DNA of 64,000 nt from an uncultured Agrobacterium sp. (GCA_913777615.1 CAJYTK010000022.1:1-64000), one strand, 5' to 3'. Counted from the first letter of the stretch, positions 1-10,505 are shown. Notes: generated by a model from the letters alone, not told the origin. Program-made: numbers and translations.

Positions 1-198
1 CCCGAAGGGCCGGTCATCTTTCCGCGAGGCTCAAAGGCGATCGGCTCGACCGTACCTTTGGGTATGCCCTTCGCCAATCGCCTTTGCCCTGACGAAAACC
101 TGCTCCGGCAGAACGTTTCTATTTAACGAGGAAACGCTCTAGAGCATCTCAGGCGAGTTCGTGATCGCCTGAAAAGCCCTATGATTCATCCAAATCGA
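1..198. other. Non-coding stretch with inverted repeats downstream of hydA
   Basis: I recognise no gene here. Two palindromes are visible. One is GCTCTAGAGC at 136-145. The other is TCAGGCGA at 149-156 paired with TCGCCTGA at 165-172, with an 8-base loop. The second hairpin lies just beyond the stop of the leftward dihydropyrimidinase gene and could end its transcript, but no T run follows it on that strand, so an intrinsic terminator is not demonstrated. A short frame is open on the + strand from the window edge to a stop at 124-126, and it resembles nothing I know. Confidence 0.4.
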
Positions 199-1650
199 TC
201 AGACCCCGCTTGCCGGAATGCCCGTGCGTTGCACCTTGCGCGGCGCGGTCAGTTCCTTCCAGGTGGAAAGCGCTTTCGCCGTAGCCGTCAGTGGTGGGCG
301 CGAAACAAAGCGGCCATGGCCTTCGCGGCTTTTCATTGCCCCCTCTTCGACGGCAACATGACCGCGCGTCAAGGTAAAGCGTGGCAGGCCCATCACCTCT
401 TTGCCCTCGAACACATTGTAATCGATGGCCGATTGCTGGCTTGCAGCGGTGATCGTCTTCCCACGCTTCGGGTCCCACACGACGAGATCGGCATCCGCCC
501 CGATGAGGATTGCCCCCTTCTTCGGATAGATGTTGAGGATCTTGGCGATGTTTGTGGAGGTGACGGCAACGAACTCGTTCATGGTCAGGCGGCCGGTGCC
601 GACGCCATAGTTCCACAGCATTGGCAACCGGTCTTCCAGCCCGCCGGTGCCGTTGGGGATCTTGCGGAAATCTCCCAGTCCAGTGCGCTTCTGCTCTGTG
701 GTGAAAGCGCAATGGTCCGTCGCCACGCACTGGAGCGAGCCAGCGGCGAGGCCTGCCCAGAGACTGTCCTGATGCGCCTTGCTGCGGAAGGGCGGAGACA
801 TGACGCGGCGGGCGGCATGGTCCCAGTCCTTGGCGAAATACTCGCTCTCATCCAGCGTCAGATGCTGGATCAGCGGCTCGCCATAGACACGCATGCCCTT
901 CTGCCGTGCGCGGCGAATGGCCTCGTGGCTCTGTTCGCAGGAGGTGTGGACGATATAGACCGGGCAGCCTGCCATATCGGCAATCATGATGGCGCGGTTG
1001 GTGGCTTCACCCTCCACTTCCGGCGGGCGGGAATAGGCATGCGCCTCCGGTCCGTCATTGCCTTCCGCCATCAGTTTTGCCTGCATCTGCGCCACCACAT
1101 CGCCATTCTCGGCATGGACAAGCGGAAGTGCGCCCAGTTCGGCGCAACGCTGGAAGGAGGAAAACATCTCGTCATCATCCACCATTAAGGCGCCCTTATA
1201 GGCCATGAAATGCTTGAAGGTATTGATGCCCTTGTCGCGGACGATGGTCTCCATCTCGTTGAAGACCTGTTCGCCCCACCAGGTGATCGCCATGTGGAAA
1301 GAATAATCGCAGGCCGCACGCGATGTCTTGTTGTCCCACATGATCAGGGCTTCGAGCATGGACTGGCCGGGATTGGGAAGAGCGAAATCCACCACCATTG
1401 TCGTGCCGCCGGCGAGTGCTGCGCGCGTGCCGCTGTCGAAATCGTCCGCCGAGTAGGTGCCCATGAAAGGCATTTCCAGGTGCGTATGCGGATCGATGCC
1501 GCCCGGCATGACGTAGCATCCCGTTGCATCCAGTTCTTCGCCACCCTTAAGCTCCGGCCCGATTTCGGTAATCACACCGTTTTCGATGCGGATATCGGCC
1601 TTATAGGCGAGATCGGCGGTTACGATCGTGCCGTTCTTGATGATGGTCAT
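199..1650 (-). CDS. hydA: Dihydropyrimidinase (D-hydantoinase family)
   Basis: A 483-residue cyclic amidohydrolase of the usual length. It opens 5,6-dihydrouracil, dihydrothymine or hydantoins to N-carbamoyl amino acids, the second step of reductive pyrimidine breakdown. The protein shows the metal-binding HTH of the amidohydrolase superfamily (PGGIDPHTHLEMPF, near residue 58), the lysine that becomes carboxylated to bridge the two zinc ions (FKHFMAYKGAL, about residue 150) and later metal histidines in VHAENGD and VHTSCEQ. The ATG at 1650 follows AGGGGAG. It lies 35 bases downstream of the M20 hydrolase gene on the same strand, which would act on its product, so the two are probably one operon. 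Whether the physiological substrate is a pyrimidine or a hydantoin cannot be told from the sequence. Confidence 0.93.
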   Translation of the reverse strand: MTIIKNGTIVTADLAYKADIRIENGVITEIGPELKGGEELDATGCYVMPGGIDPHTHLEMPFMGTYSADDFDSGTRAALAGGTTMVVDFALPNPGQSMLEALIMWDNKTSRAACDYSFHMAITWWGEQVFNEMETIVRDKGINTFKHFMAYKGALMVDDDEMFSSFQRCAELGALPLVHAENGDVVAQMQAKLMAEGNDGPEAHAYSRPPEVEGEATNRAIMIADMAGCPVYIVHTSCEQSHEAIRRARQKGMRVYGEPLIQHLTLDESEYFAKDWDHAARRVMSPPFRSKAHQDSLWAGLAAGSLQCVATDHCAFTTEQKRTGLGDFRKIPNGTGGLEDRLPMLWNYGVGTGRLTMNEFVAVTSTNIAKILNIYPKKGAILIGADADLVVWDPKRGKTITAASQQSAIDYNVFEGKEVMGLPRFTLTRGHVAVEEGAMKSREGHGRFVSRPPLTATAKALSTWKELTAPRKVQRTGIPASGV

Positions 1651-1685
1651 GATTGCTCCCCTTATTACGACGCACGGCTGCTACT

Positions 1686-2936
1686 TTATTCCACGAGCCC
1701 GGCTGTCTCTATCACGGCATGGAACAGCACGTCGCAACCGGCCGCGGCCCATTCCTTTGAAATCTCTTCAGCTTCATTGTGGGAAAGACCGCCGACGCAG
1801 GGGCACATGATCATGGTTGCAGGCGCCACCTTCGCCGCCCAGCAGGCATCATGCCCGGCGCCGGAGATGATGTCTCTATGCGAATAGCCGAGCTTTTCCG
1901 CCGAACGACGCACCCTGTCCACGAGAGTGGGATCGAAGGTGATGGGGTCGAAATGGCCCACAGCTTCGACCGAGCAGCCGACGCCCATCGCTTCGCATAT
2001 GCTCGCCGCTTCCGCCTCGATGCGGTCGCGCATATGGTTCAGCTTGGCGAGATCGGGGGTACGGATATCGACTGTGAAGACGACCTTGCCGGGCAGGACA
2101 TTGCGAGAATTGGGAGAGAAGATCACCTGACCGACGCCACCGACCGCATCAGGCTGGCTCTCCATCGCGACGGTCTGCACCATCTCGATAATCCGTGACA
2201 TCGCCAGTCCTGCATTGACGCGCATGGTCATCGGCGTGGAGCCAGTATGCGCCTCCTTGCCCGTCAGGGTAAACTCAAGCCACCACAGACCCTGGCAATG
2301 GGTGACGACGCCAATCGTCTTGTCCTCGGCTTCGAGGATAGGCCCCTGCTCGATGTGGTATTCGAGATAGGCGTGCATCTTGCGCGCGCCCACTTCTTCC
2401 TCGCCCAGCCAGCCGATCCGCTCCAGCTCCTCGCCATAGGTCTTGCCCTCGGTATCCTTGCGCGAATAGGCATGTTCCAGCGTGTGGACGCCAGCGAAAA
2501 CGCCGGAGGCGAGCATGGCTGGCGCAAAGCGCGCCCCTTCCTCATTCGCCCAATTGGTCACGACGATCGGGTGCTTCGTGCGGATGCCGAGATCGTTCAT
2601 GGTGCGCACGACCTCCAGACCCGCCAGCACGCCCAGAACGCCATCGAACTTGCCACCGGTCGGCTGGGTGTCGAGGTGGGATCCGACATAGACCGGCAAG
2701 GCGTGGGGGTCTTCGCCAGCGCGGGTGGCGAACATCGTTCCCATCTTATCGACACCCATGGTGAGACCTGCGGCCTCGCACCACGACTGGAACAGGGCGC
2801 GGCCCTCGGCATCTTCATCGGTTAGCGTCTGGCGGTTGTTGCCGCCAGCAATGCCGGGACCGACCTTCGCCATGTCCATCAACATGTCCCAGAGCCTGTC
2901 GGCATTCACGCGCATGTTTTCGCCGGGCGCAGCCAT
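1686..2936 (-). CDS. M20 family N-carbamoyl amino acid hydrolase (beta-ureidopropionase type)
   Basis: 416 residues, the usual length for the Zn-dependent hydrolase group that includes N-carbamoyl-L-amino acid hydrolase, allantoate amidohydrolase and bacterial beta-ureidopropionase. Metal ligands are visible in YVGSHLDTQPTGGKFDGVLG (His/Asp), NWANEEGARF (Glu-Glu), HIEQGP and the late SGAGHDACW. It should hydrolyse the N-carbamoyl compound released by the adjacent dihydropyrimidinase, giving beta-alanine or another amino acid plus CO2 and ammonia. The ATG at 2936 has AAGGAAAA six bases upstream. An alternative start, MRVNAD, lies seven codons in. The gene is first in a two-gene operon with hydA. 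The context favours beta-ureidopropionase, but the family splits poorly on sequence. Confidence 0.88.
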   Translation of the reverse strand: MAAPGENMRVNADRLWDMLMDMAKVGPGIAGGNNRQTLTDEDAEGRALFQSWCEAAGLTMGVDKMGTMFATRAGEDPHALPVYVGSHLDTQPTGGKFDGVLGVLAGLEVVRTMNDLGIRTKHPIVVTNWANEEGARFAPAMLASGVFAGVHTLEHAYSRKDTEGKTYGEELERIGWLGEEEVGARKMHAYLEYHIEQGPILEAEDKTIGVVTHCQGLWWLEFTLTGKEAHTGSTPMTMRVNAGLAMSRIIEMVQTVAMESQPDAVGGVGQVIFSPNSRNVLPGKVVFTVDIRTPDLAKLNHMRDRIEAEAASICEAMGVGCSVEAVGHFDPITFDPTLVDRVRRSAEKLGYSHRDIISGAGHDACWAAKVAPATMIMCPCVGGLSHNEAEEISKEWAAAGCDVLFHAVIETAGLVE

Positions 2937-3261
2937 AGCGTTTTCCTTCCAGTCGTGTTCGCCAGCAGTGGTTCTTCGTCACACTGCTGGACGTCGTTCC
3001 CGTCCTTAGCCTCCGGTATGGAACGCTTACCGCTCTCATCCGAAACCTTTTCTTGTTCATCTGCATCCCACGAAAAATCGTGATTCGCCAACCTGTAAAC
3101 AAAGATCGATCTTTAATGGCTAAGCCTCGACCTAAACCGGCGGACGACAGAACGCACCGGTCCCGTCTTTATATTTTCCTTATGTCGGCGCTCCATCTTC
3201 CCAATCGAAATCTGACGGCCTGAAGGATCATCATGCGCTCCTGACATAACAGGAGAACCCT
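2937..3261. promoter_or_regulatory. Divergent control region, hydantoinase operon / kdp operon
   Basis: A 325-base gap without a gene. It holds two clean palindromes: CACGA-AAAA-TCGTG at 3069-3082 and the 14-bp AAAGATCGATCTTT at 3101-3114. They lie 130-180 bases upstream of the leftward M20 hydrolase start and could be operators for that operon. An AT-rich CTTTATATTTTC at about 3167-3178 lies about 85 bases before the first kdp small gene. It vaguely resembles a KdpE box or a -10 element, but I cannot place a convincing -35. Confidence 0.3.
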
Positions 3262-3345
3262 ATGCCCGATGTCCTTTTTCTGGCGCTCGGCTTCGGCACG
3301 CTGATCGTGCTGGCGCTTTACGCGCGCGCCCTCAACCGGTTTTGA
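3262..3345 (+). CDS. 27-residue membrane miniprotein at the head of the kdp operon
   Basis: A very short gene with ATG at 3262, preceded by AGGAGAA and ending in TGA. The product is a single hydrophobic helix (LFLALGFGTLIVLALYARAL) with a short basic/aromatic tail ending NRF. It lies 11 bases before kdpF and reads in the same direction, with its own strong ribosome binding site, so it is very probably translated. Its layout mimics KdpF, a lipid-like stabiliser of the KdpABC complex, but the sequence differs from the neighbouring KdpF. A role as a second small Kdp subunit or regulator is inference. Similar tiny frames ahead of kdpF occur in other proteobacterial kdp operons as far as I recall, but I cannot check. 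Confidence 0.65.
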   Translation: MPDVLFLALGFGTLIVLALYARALNRF

Positions 3346-3356
3346 GAGGCGCCGCC

Positions 3357-3443
3357 ATGCTGGAACCCATCTTCGGCCTCGTCGTGGCAATTGCGCTCGG
3401 CGTCTACCTCATCATCACATTACTGCGTCCGGAACGCTTCTGA
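3357..3443 (+). CDS. kdpF: K+-transporting ATPase subunit KdpF
   Basis: A 28-residue single-helix protein with the KdpF pattern: a short N-terminus (MLEPIFG), one membrane helix (LVVAIALGVYLIITLL) and a charged RPERF tail, as in pseudomonad and rhizobial KdpF. In known Kdp systems it sits beside KdpA and stabilises the transporter in the membrane. It lies 11 bases after another miniprotein gene and 18 bases before kdpA, with a GGAGA site between them, so it is co-transcribed with kdpABC. Confidence 0.85.
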   Translation: MLEPIFGLVVAIALGVYLIITLLRPERF

Positions 3444-3461
3444 TTTTCCTGGAGAAATCCC

Positions 3462-5171
3462 ATGACCATTCTCGGGTGGCTGCAGATCAGCCTCCTCTTC
3501 ATCGCCGTGCTTCTGTTTATCAAACCGCTTGGCCTTTACATGGCGCACGTGTTCAATGGTGAGCGGACCTGGCTGACGCCTATCTTCTCTCCCATCGAGC
3601 GCGCGCTTTATGCTGTGGCAGGCGTCGACACCAAGAAGGAACAGAGCTGGCTTGGCTACACGCTGTCCATGCTTGCCTTTTCGATTGCCAGCTTCCTTGC
3701 GCTCTATAGCATCCTGCGCCTTCAGGCTTTCCTGCCCTTCAATCCACAAGGCTTTGCCAATGTGGAGCCGGGCTTGGCGTTCAATACCGCCGTAAGCTTC
3801 GTGACCAACACCAACTGGCAGAACTATGCCGGTGAAGCGACGATGAGTAACTTCAGCCAGATGGCCGGTTTGACGGTTCAGAACTTCCTGTCCGCCGCTG
3901 TCGGCATGGCGCTGGCGATTGCATTCACCCGCGCTTTTGTTCGTTCGCAGGCCAGCACACTCGGCAATTTCTGGGTCGATATGACTCGCGCCACGCTTTA
4001 TGTTTTGCTGCCGATCGCGGTCATCGTCGCAGTAACGTTCGTTGCCATGGGCCTACCCCAGACGATGGACGCCAGCGTGACGGCAACGACGCTTGAAGGA
4101 AGTCAGCAGGTCATCTCGCTCGGGCCCGTTGCCAGCCAGGAAGCGATCAAGCAGCTCGGCACCAATGGTGGCGGCTTCTTCAACGCCAATGCCGCCCATC
4201 CCTTCGAGAACCCGACTGCGCTTTCGAACTATCTCAACATCTTCTCGATGCTCACCATTTCGGCAGCCTTCATCTACACTTTCGGTCAGATGGTCGGCAG
4301 CCGTCGTCAGGGCTGGGTATTGCTGACCGCCATGGCCGTTCTGCTGATTGCGGGTGTTGCCACCGTCTACTGGGCCGAAAGCGCCGGCAACCCGATCCTC
4401 ACATCGATCGGCGTCGATGCCGCACAGGGCAATATGGAAGGCAAGGAAGTTCGCTTCGGCCAGGCCATGACGGCGCTTTACGCTGCGGTGACCACCGGCC
4501 TTTCCGATGGCGGCGTCAACGGCATGCACGGCTCCTTTACCGGTCTTGGTGGCCTTGCGCCAATGTTCCTCATCCAGCTTGGCGAGGTTTTGCCGGGCGG
4601 TGTCGGATCCGGTCTTTACGGCATGCTCGTCTTCGCGCTTCTGTCGGTCTTCGTCGCCGGTCTGATGGTCGGTCGCACACCCGAATTTCTCGGCAAGAAG
4701 ATCGAGGGCCGCGAGATGAAGTTCGCCATGCTGGCGGTTCTCATTCTCCCCACGGTCATTCTCGGTTTCACCGCGCTTTCCGCCATGCTGCCCTTTGCTG
4801 CCGCCAGCATCGGAACGGGCGGTCCGCACGGCCTCTCGGAAATCCTCTATGCCTTCACGTCCGCGGCCGGCAATAACGGCTCGGCCTTCGGCGGCCTTTC
4901 CGGCAATACCGACTGGTACAACACCACACTCGGCATCTCGATGCTGCTCGGTCGCTTCGCCTATGTCGTACCGGTCATGGCGATTGCCGGATCGCTTGCC
5001 GCCAAGGTTCGGGTTCCGGCCTCCGCCGGCACCTTCCCGACGGATGGCCCGCTCTTTGTCGGCCTTCTCATCGGCATCATCCTCATTCTCGGCGGGCTGC
5101 AATTCTTCCCCGCACTCGCACTCGGCCCCATCGTCGAACACTTCGCGATGCTTGCCGGCCAAACATTCTAA
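3462..5171 (+). CDS. kdpA: K+-transporting ATPase subunit KdpA
   Basis: 569 residues, full length. KdpA is the channel-like, potassium-binding subunit of the high-affinity KdpFABC pump, with about ten membrane helices and four selectivity-filter-like loops. These are visible as [48 protein letters not shown] and [22 protein letters not shown] is the family signature. The ATG at 3462 follows GGAGAAATCCC. kdpB starts 11 bases after the stop. The operon is normally expressed under potassium limitation through KdpDE, which is encoded downstream. Confidence 0.98.
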   Translation: MTILGWLQISLLFIAVLLFIKPLGLYMAHVFNGERTWLTPIFSPIERALYAVAGVDTKKEQSWLGYTLSMLAFSIASFLALYSILRLQAFLPFNPQGFANVEPGLAFNTAVSFVTNTNWQNYAGEATMSNFSQMAGLTVQNFLSAAVGMALAIAFTRAFVRSQASTLGNFWVDMTRATLYVLLPIAVIVAVTFVAMGLPQTMDASVTATTLEGSQQVISLGPVASQEAIKQLGTNGGGFFNANAAHPFENPTALSNYLNIFSMLTISAAFIYTFGQMVGSRRQGWVLLTAMAVLLIAGVATVYWAESAGNPILTSIGVDAAQGNMEGKEVRFGQAMTALYAAVTTGLSDGGVNGMHGSFTGLGGLAPMFLIQLGEVLPGGVGSGLYGMLVFALLSVFVAGLMVGRTPEFLGKKIEGREMKFAMLAVLILPTVILGFTALSAMLPFAAASIGTGGPHGLSEILYAFTSAAGNNGSAFGGLSGNTDWYNTTLGISMLLGRFAYVVPVMAIAGSLAAKVRVPASAGTFPTDGPLFVGLLIGIILILGGLQFFPALALGPIVEHFAMLAGQTF

Positions 5172-5182
5172 AAGGCATAAAG

Positions 5183-7234
5183 ATGTCCACCAATCCCAAC
5201 TCATCGGCTCCCGCCAGACCGGGTCTTTTCGACCCCGCCATTGTCGGGCCGGCCATCAAAAACGCCTTCATCAAGCTCGATCCGCGGCAGTTGATGCGCA
5301 ACCCGGTGATCTTCGTCACCGAAATCGTTGCGGCTGTCGTCACCATTTTCTTCATCCGCGACCTGATCGCCCATAACGGCACGGCCATCTTTTCCGGCCA
5401 GATTGCGGCATGGCTCTGGTTTACGGTGCTTTTCGCTACCTTTGCGGAAGCGGTGGCGGAAGGACGTGGCCGCGCCCAGGCTGACAGCCTCAAGCGGACC
5501 CGCTCTGACCTGACCGCCCGCCGCGTGAGCGCAGACGGCAAGGAAGAAAGCGTCGCGGCTACCCTGCTGAAAGTCGGTGACATCGTCGTTGTCGATGCCG
5601 GCGAACTGATCCCCGGCGACGGCGAAGTGATCGAAGGCGTGGCATCGGTCAATGAGAGTGCGATCACCGGTGAATCGGCACCCGTCATCCGCGAATCCGG
5701 CGGCGATCGCTCTGCCGTCACCGGTGGCACACAGGTTCTGTCCGACCAGTTGAAAATCCGCATCACCACGCCGCCCGGCGCAAGCTTCGTCGATCGGATG
5801 ATTGCGCTGATCGAAGGTGCGGAACGTCAAAAGACGCCAAACGAGATCGCACTCTCCATTCTGCTGTCCGGCCTGACGCTCGTCTTCCTCATCGTCGTTG
5901 TGAGCGTGTGGGGACTGGCTGGATATTCCGGTACGCTGGTCTCCGTTACCGTGCTGGCAGCCCTTCTCGTCACGCTCATTCCGACTACCATCGGCGGCCT
6001 TCTCTCCGCCATCGGCATTGCTGGGATGGATCGTCTCGTACGTTTCAACGTCATCGCCACGTCGGGCCGTGCGGTGGAAGCGGCAGGCGACGTCGATACG
6101 CTGCTGCTCGACAAGACCGGCACCATCACCTTCGGCAACCGGATGGCAGCGGATTTCCTCCCCGTGCCGGGCGTCACCGCCGAACAGGTAGCCGAAGCAG
6201 CGCTGCTCGCCAGCCTTTCAGACGAAACGCCGGAGGGTCGTTCCATCGCAGCGCTCGCGACAGGCGAGTTCGGTATTGCCTCACCCAAAGTGACCGTCGA
6301 TGCCGTCACTCCCTTCTCGGCGCAGACTCGTCTATCCGGCGTCGATACGAACGGCAAGTCTTTCCGCAAGGGCGCCATTGATGCCATCCTGAAGTTTGCC
6401 GATGCCACCGATGGCAAGGCGCCAGCGGAATTTCACCAAGCCGTGGACCGCATTGCCCGTACCGGCGGCACGCCGCTCGGTGTGGCCGAAGGTAACCGTC
6501 TGCTGGGCGTGATCCATCTGAAGGACGTGGTGAAACCCGGGATCAAGGAGCGTTTCGCCGCGCTACGTGCAATGGGTATTCGCACCGTCATGGTAACGGG
6601 CGACAATCCCGTCACCGCAGCAGCGATTGCCTCCGAAGCGGGCGTGGACGATTTCCTTGCCGAAGCGACGCCTGAAGACAAGCTCGACTATATTCGCCGC
6701 GAACAGAAGGGCGGCCGATTGATTGCCATGTGCGGTGACGGCACCAACGATGCGCCAGCCCTTGCGCAAGCCGATGTCGGGGTTGCCATGCAGACCGGAA
6801 CGCAGGCCGCACGCGAAGCCGCCAATATGGTGGATCTCGACTCCAGCCCGACCAAGCTCATCGAGATCGTCGAGATCGGCAAGCAGTTGCTGATGACGCG
6901 CGGTTCGCTGACGACGTTTTCCATCGCCAACGACGTGGCCAAATATTTCGCCATCATTCCGGCGCTCTTCCTCACCACCTATCCGGCGCTTGGCGCCCTC
7001 AACATCATGGCGCTCTCATCCCCGCAATCGGCTATCCTCTCGGCGGTCATCTTCAACGCGCTGATCATCATCGCGCTGATCCCGCTGGCTCTAAAGGGTG
7101 TGGCATACCGTCCCGCCGCAGCCGCGTCGCTACTGCGCCGTAACCTGCTGGTCTATGGGCTTGGCGGTCTGCTGCTACCCTTTGCCGGTATCAAGGTCAT
7201 CGATATCGCCGTTTCCGCGCTTCATCTGGTGTAA
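5183..7234 (+). CDS. kdpB: K+-transporting ATPase ATP-binding subunit KdpB
   Basis: A 683-residue P-type ATPase, the energising subunit of KdpFABC. It has the actuator motif TGES near residue 161, the phosphorylation motif DKTGT with Asp310, the nucleotide-domain [12 protein letters not shown] near 471 and the hinge [10 protein letters not shown] near 518, with membrane helices before and after. No catalytic residue is missing. It lies 11 bases after kdpA and 2 bases before kdpC, so translation is probably coupled. Confidence 0.98.
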   Translation: MSTNPNSSAPARPGLFDPAIVGPAIKNAFIKLDPRQLMRNPVIFVTEIVAAVVTIFFIRDLIAHNGTAIFSGQIAAWLWFTVLFATFAEAVAEGRGRAQADSLKRTRSDLTARRVSADGKEESVAATLLKVGDIVVVDAGELIPGDGEVIEGVASVNESAITGESAPVIRESGGDRSAVTGGTQVLSDQLKIRITTPPGASFVDRMIALIEGAERQKTPNEIALSILLSGLTLVFLIVVVSVWGLAGYSGTLVSVTVLAALLVTLIPTTIGGLLSAIGIAGMDRLVRFNVIATSGRAVEAAGDVDTLLLDKTGTITFGNRMAADFLPVPGVTAEQVAEAALLASLSDETPEGRSIAALATGEFGIASPKVTVDAVTPFSAQTRLSGVDTNGKSFRKGAIDAILKFADATDGKAPAEFHQAVDRIARTGGTPLGVAEGNRLLGVIHLKDVVKPGIKERFAALRAMGIRTVMVTGDNPVTAAAIASEAGVDDFLAEATPEDKLDYIRREQKGGRLIAMCGDGTNDAPALAQADVGVAMQTGTQAAREAANMVDLDSSPTKLIEIVEIGKQLLMTRGSLTTFSIANDVAKYFAIIPALFLTTYPALGALNIMALSSPQSAILSAVIFNALIIIALIPLALKGVAYRPAAAASLLRRNLLVYGLGGLLLPFAGIKVIDIAVSALHLV

Positions 7235-7236
7235 TC

Positions 7237-7806
7237 ATGCTGAATCAAATTCGTCCCGCCATTGTCATTCTGGCTTTCTTTATCGCGCTGACCGGTCTCG
7301 GTTATCCGCTGGCCGTCACCGGCATCGCCCAAGCTGTGCTGCCGGCACAGGCAAACGGCTCGCTGATCCGCAATGGCGATGCGGTCATCGGCTCCAGCCT
7401 GATCGGCCAGAACTTTACCTCGGACCGCTACTTCTGGCCGCGCCCCTCTGCGACCAGCCCGGATGCCTACAACGCCGCCGCTTCCTCTGGCTCCAATCTT
7501 GGTACCACATCTGCCAAGCTGAAGGACCGGGTTGCCGGCGACGTTGTACGGCTGAACGGCGCGGGTATTGCCTCGCCGGTTCCGGCTGACGCCGTCACCA
7601 CATCCGGCTCCGGCCTCGATCCGCACATCACCCCGGCTTTCGCCGCAGCCCAGGTTGAGCGCATCGCCAAAGCGCGCAGCCTTTCACCGGAGGCAGTGAA
7701 GGGGCTTGTCGAACAAAAAACGCAAGGCCGGCTCCTCGGGATTATCGGTGAACCGCGCGTCAATGTGCTAGAGCTTAATCTTGCGCTCGATGCGCTGAAG
7801 AGCTGA
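7237..7806 (+). CDS. kdpC: K+-transporting ATPase subunit KdpC
   Basis: 189 residues, the normal size. One N-terminal membrane helix ([21 protein letters not shown]) is followed by an exported domain with the family signatures [18 protein letters not shown] and [14 protein letters not shown]. KdpC bridges KdpA and KdpB and raises ATP affinity. It starts two bases after the kdpB stop and ends five bases before the kdpD start. Confidence 0.97.
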   Translation: MLNQIRPAIVILAFFIALTGLGYPLAVTGIAQAVLPAQANGSLIRNGDAVIGSSLIGQNFTSDRYFWPRPSATSPDAYNAAASSGSNLGTTSAKLKDRVAGDVVRLNGAGIASPVPADAVTTSGSGLDPHITPAFAAAQVERIAKARSLSPEAVKGLVEQKTQGRLLGIIGEPRVNVLELNLALDALKS

Positions 7807-7811
7807 GACGA

Positions 7812-10505
7812 ATGGCGTCACATGACCGTGAGGGCTTGAACAGGCCCGATCCCGATGCATTGCTTGCCCTGGCGGAGAAAGACCGCCGGGGCAAACTCAC
7901 TATTTTTTTGGGCGCAGCGCCCGGTGTCGGCAAGACCTACGCGATGCTGGCGCGTGCGCGCCGGCTGAAAGCCGATGGTGTCGAGGTCGTGGTCGGCCTT
8001 GTCGAGACGCATGCCCGGGCGGAGACCTCGGCACTTCTCGACGGCCTGGACGTCCTTCCTCGTGTGGAGGTGGACTATCGCGGCAAGATTCTCAAGGAAT
8101 TCGATCTGGACGCAGCGCTTGCCCGCAAGCCGCGCGTCATCATCGTCGACGAACTCGCTCATTCCAACCCGGAGGGTTTCCGCCATCCGAAACGCTATCA
8201 GGATATCGAGGAGCTGATCGCAGCGGGCATCGATGTCTGGACTGCGCTTAACATCCAGCACCTCGAAAGCCTGTCCGATCTCGTCTCGCAGATTACCGGT
8301 GTCACCATTCGTGAACGGGTACCGGATACCGTGTTGAAACGTGCCGACGATGTGGTTCTGGTCGATCTGCCGCCCGGCGAACTGATCGAGCGGTTGAAGG
8401 AAGGCAAGGTCTATCTTCCCGATAGCGCGAGACGGGCCACCGACCGCTTCTTCCGCCTTGGCAATCTGACGGCGCTTCGCGAACTCGCCCTTCGCCGCAC
8501 CGCAGACCGGGTGGACGATCAGATGGTCGATTATCTCCGTCAGAATGCCATTGAAGGGCCCTGGGCGACTGGCGAAAGATTGCTGGTCTGCATTGGCGCC
8601 GATGCGCTGTCCGACAAGGTCGTGCGTGTGGCAAGCCGTCTTGCCTCGGGGCTCAACGCGCCCTGGACGGTCGTCAGTATGGCGCGGGACGATCAGGAGA
8701 CCATGGATGAGGACAGTCTGAGGCGGATCGACGAGGCCTTTCGGTTTGCCGAAAAACTCGGAGCAGAGACGCGCCACCTGACCGGCAATGACTTCGTCAC
8801 GGAGATCCTGAAACTTGCGCGGCGTGAGCATGCGACGCAGATCGTCATCGGTTCGCAGCGACGCCGCTGGTTTTCCAATCCTTTCCGACCGAGCCTTGCG
8901 GATGCTCTGGCGAAGGAAGCGAGCGGCGTTGGCCTGCATCTGGTCACTTCGGATGGAACCAAGGCGCCGGCATTCGCCCGCAAGAAGCAGCGCTTTCAGC
9001 TTTCCGTCTTCTCTCGGTCGCTTCTCTGTGCCATCGGCGCTGTCGCAGTCGCCACGCTTATCGGCCTGGCGTTGGATGAATTCACCCATCTGCCGAATAT
9101 CTCACTGCTGTTTTTGCTTGCCGTACTGGGCGCCGCATCCGCCGCTGGCTTCACGGCGGCCTTGATGGCGGCCGTCGTCTCGGCGCTCGCTTACAATTTT
9201 TTCTTCATCGCACCGGTGGAGACCTTCACCATAGCCTCGCCGCATGAGGTCTTTGCGCTGGCTGTCTTCATCGTCGCAGCACTGATCGCCGGCAGTCTCG
9301 CATCGCGCATTCGCGAACAGGCGCAGGCAGCGCGCCAGCGGGCCGCAGACATGCAGGCGCTCTACGATTTCTCCCGCAAGCTTGCGGGGACGGCCAAGCC
9401 GGAGGAAGTCTTGTGGGCGTCAGTCACGCAGTTGCAGGGAAGCATAGGCCGTCACGTCGTGATGCTTCTGCCCAAGGGTGACGATTTGGAGGTGGTGGCC
9501 GCATGGCCGCCCGACACAGAGCTTGGCGTTTCCGAACTGACGGCGGCGCGGTGGGCGAGCAGCCGATCGGAGCCTTCCGGTTTCGGCACGGGCACGCTTC
9601 CCAATGGACGCTTCCAGTTTCGTCCGCTGACAAGCCCCCATGGCGTCGTCGGTGTCTGCGGCTTCGAACCCGGCGCAAGCGGGCTTGATTCCAATGCCGA
9701 ACGGAAACTCGCCGCCATTCTTGACCAAGCGGCCACGGCCATCGACCGCGCCCGTTTGTCCTCCGAAAGCACCGAGCAGGCGGCAAGGCTGGAGGGTGAG
9801 CGCTACCGGGAGGCACTGCTGTCGTCGATCTCGCATGATCTGCGCACGCCTTTGGCGACAATCACCGGGTCTGTTACCAGCCTGCGTGAACTGGGTGACC
9901 GCATGTCGCCGGAAAGCCGTGACGATCTTCTGCAATCCATCGAGGAGGAAAGCGCAAGGCTCAGCCGCTTCGTCGCCAATCTTCTGGACATGACACGCAT
10001 CACTGCGGGCACCTTGCAGGCGAAACGGGACTGGGTGGATGTCGCCGACGTGATCCGCTCTGCGGTGGAACGAGCGCGAAAATATTTCCCGTCGCAGAGC
10101 TTCGAGACTGGCGTTGCCAGGGATTTGCCGGTCATCCGCGCAGACTCGGTTTTGCTCGGCCAGGTGCTTTTCAACCTTCTCGACAATGCCGCTAAATATG
10201 GTGGCGGCGACCCGGTCAATGTCTATGCACGACGTGACGGGAACGAAATCGTCATCTCTGTCACGGACAACGGCAAGGGCATCCCTGGCGAAGATCTCGA
10301 CCGCATCTTCGAAAAATTCTATCGTCGCTCGCGCTCGGACGGACGTTCTCCAGGAACAGGGCTTGGTCTTTCAATCGCTCGAGGTTTTATCGAAGCCTTG
10401 GGCGGGCGCATATATGCAGAAAGTCCGGCGGTGAAAAAGCGTGGCACCCGCATCGTCATGCGCTTTCCGGTGACCGAAAGAAGTGAAGGCAGGCAGCAAC
10501 GATGA
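7812..10505 (+). CDS. kdpD: Potassium-responsive sensor histidine kinase KdpD
   Basis: 897 residues, full-length architecture. An N-terminal KdpD domain carries a Walker A motif (GAAPGVGKTYAML, residues ~33-45) and the VDELAHSN segment. A universal-stress-protein-like domain follows at about 250-370, then a block of four membrane helices around 400-495, a GAF-like region, the dimerisation/phosphorylation helix with SSISHDLRTPLA (His about 674) and an ATPase domain with NLLDNAAKY, DNGKGI and GTGLGLSIARG. It senses low potassium and turgor signals and phosphorylates KdpE. It starts five bases after kdpC and overlaps kdpE by four bases (ATGA), making one kdpFABCDE operon. Confidence 0.97.
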   Translation: MASHDREGLNRPDPDALLALAEKDRRGKLTIFLGAAPGVGKTYAMLARARRLKADGVEVVVGLVETHARAETSALLDGLDVLPRVEVDYRGKILKEFDLDAALARKPRVIIVDELAHSNPEGFRHPKRYQDIEELIAAGIDVWTALNIQHLESLSDLVSQITGVTIRERVPDTVLKRADDVVLVDLPPGELIERLKEGKVYLPDSARRATDRFFRLGNLTALRELALRRTADRVDDQMVDYLRQNAIEGPWATGERLLVCIGADALSDKVVRVASRLASGLNAPWTVVSMARDDQETMDEDSLRRIDEAFRFAEKLGAETRHLTGNDFVTEILKLARREHATQIVIGSQRRRWFSNPFRPSLADALAKEASGVGLHLVTSDGTKAPAFARKKQRFQLSVFSRSLLCAIGAVAVATLIGLALDEFTHLPNISLLFLLAVLGAASAAGFTAALMAAVVSALAYNFFFIAPVETFTIASPHEVFALAVFIVAALIAGSLASRIREQAQAARQRAADMQALYDFSRKLAGTAKPEEVLWASVTQLQGSIGRHVVMLLPKGDDLEVVAAWPPDTELGVSELTAARWASSRSEPSGFGTGTLPNGRFQFRPLTSPHGVVGVCGFEPGASGLDSNAERKLAAILDQAATAIDRARLSSESTEQAARLEGERYREALLSSISHDLRTPLATITGSVTSLRELGDRMSPESRDDLLQSIEEESARLSRFVANLLDMTRITAGTLQAKRDWVDVADVIRSAVERARKYFPSQSFETGVARDLPVIRADSVLLGQVLFNLLDNAAKYGGGDPVNVYARRDGNEIVISVTDNGKGIPGEDLDRIFEKFYRRSRSDGRSPGTGLGLSIARGFIEALGGRIYAESPAVKKRGTRIVMRFPVTERSEGRQQR

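Noticed and set aside
4053..5204. Open frame of 383 codons on the - strand
   Set aside because: Antisense to kdpA, which is complete and conserved.
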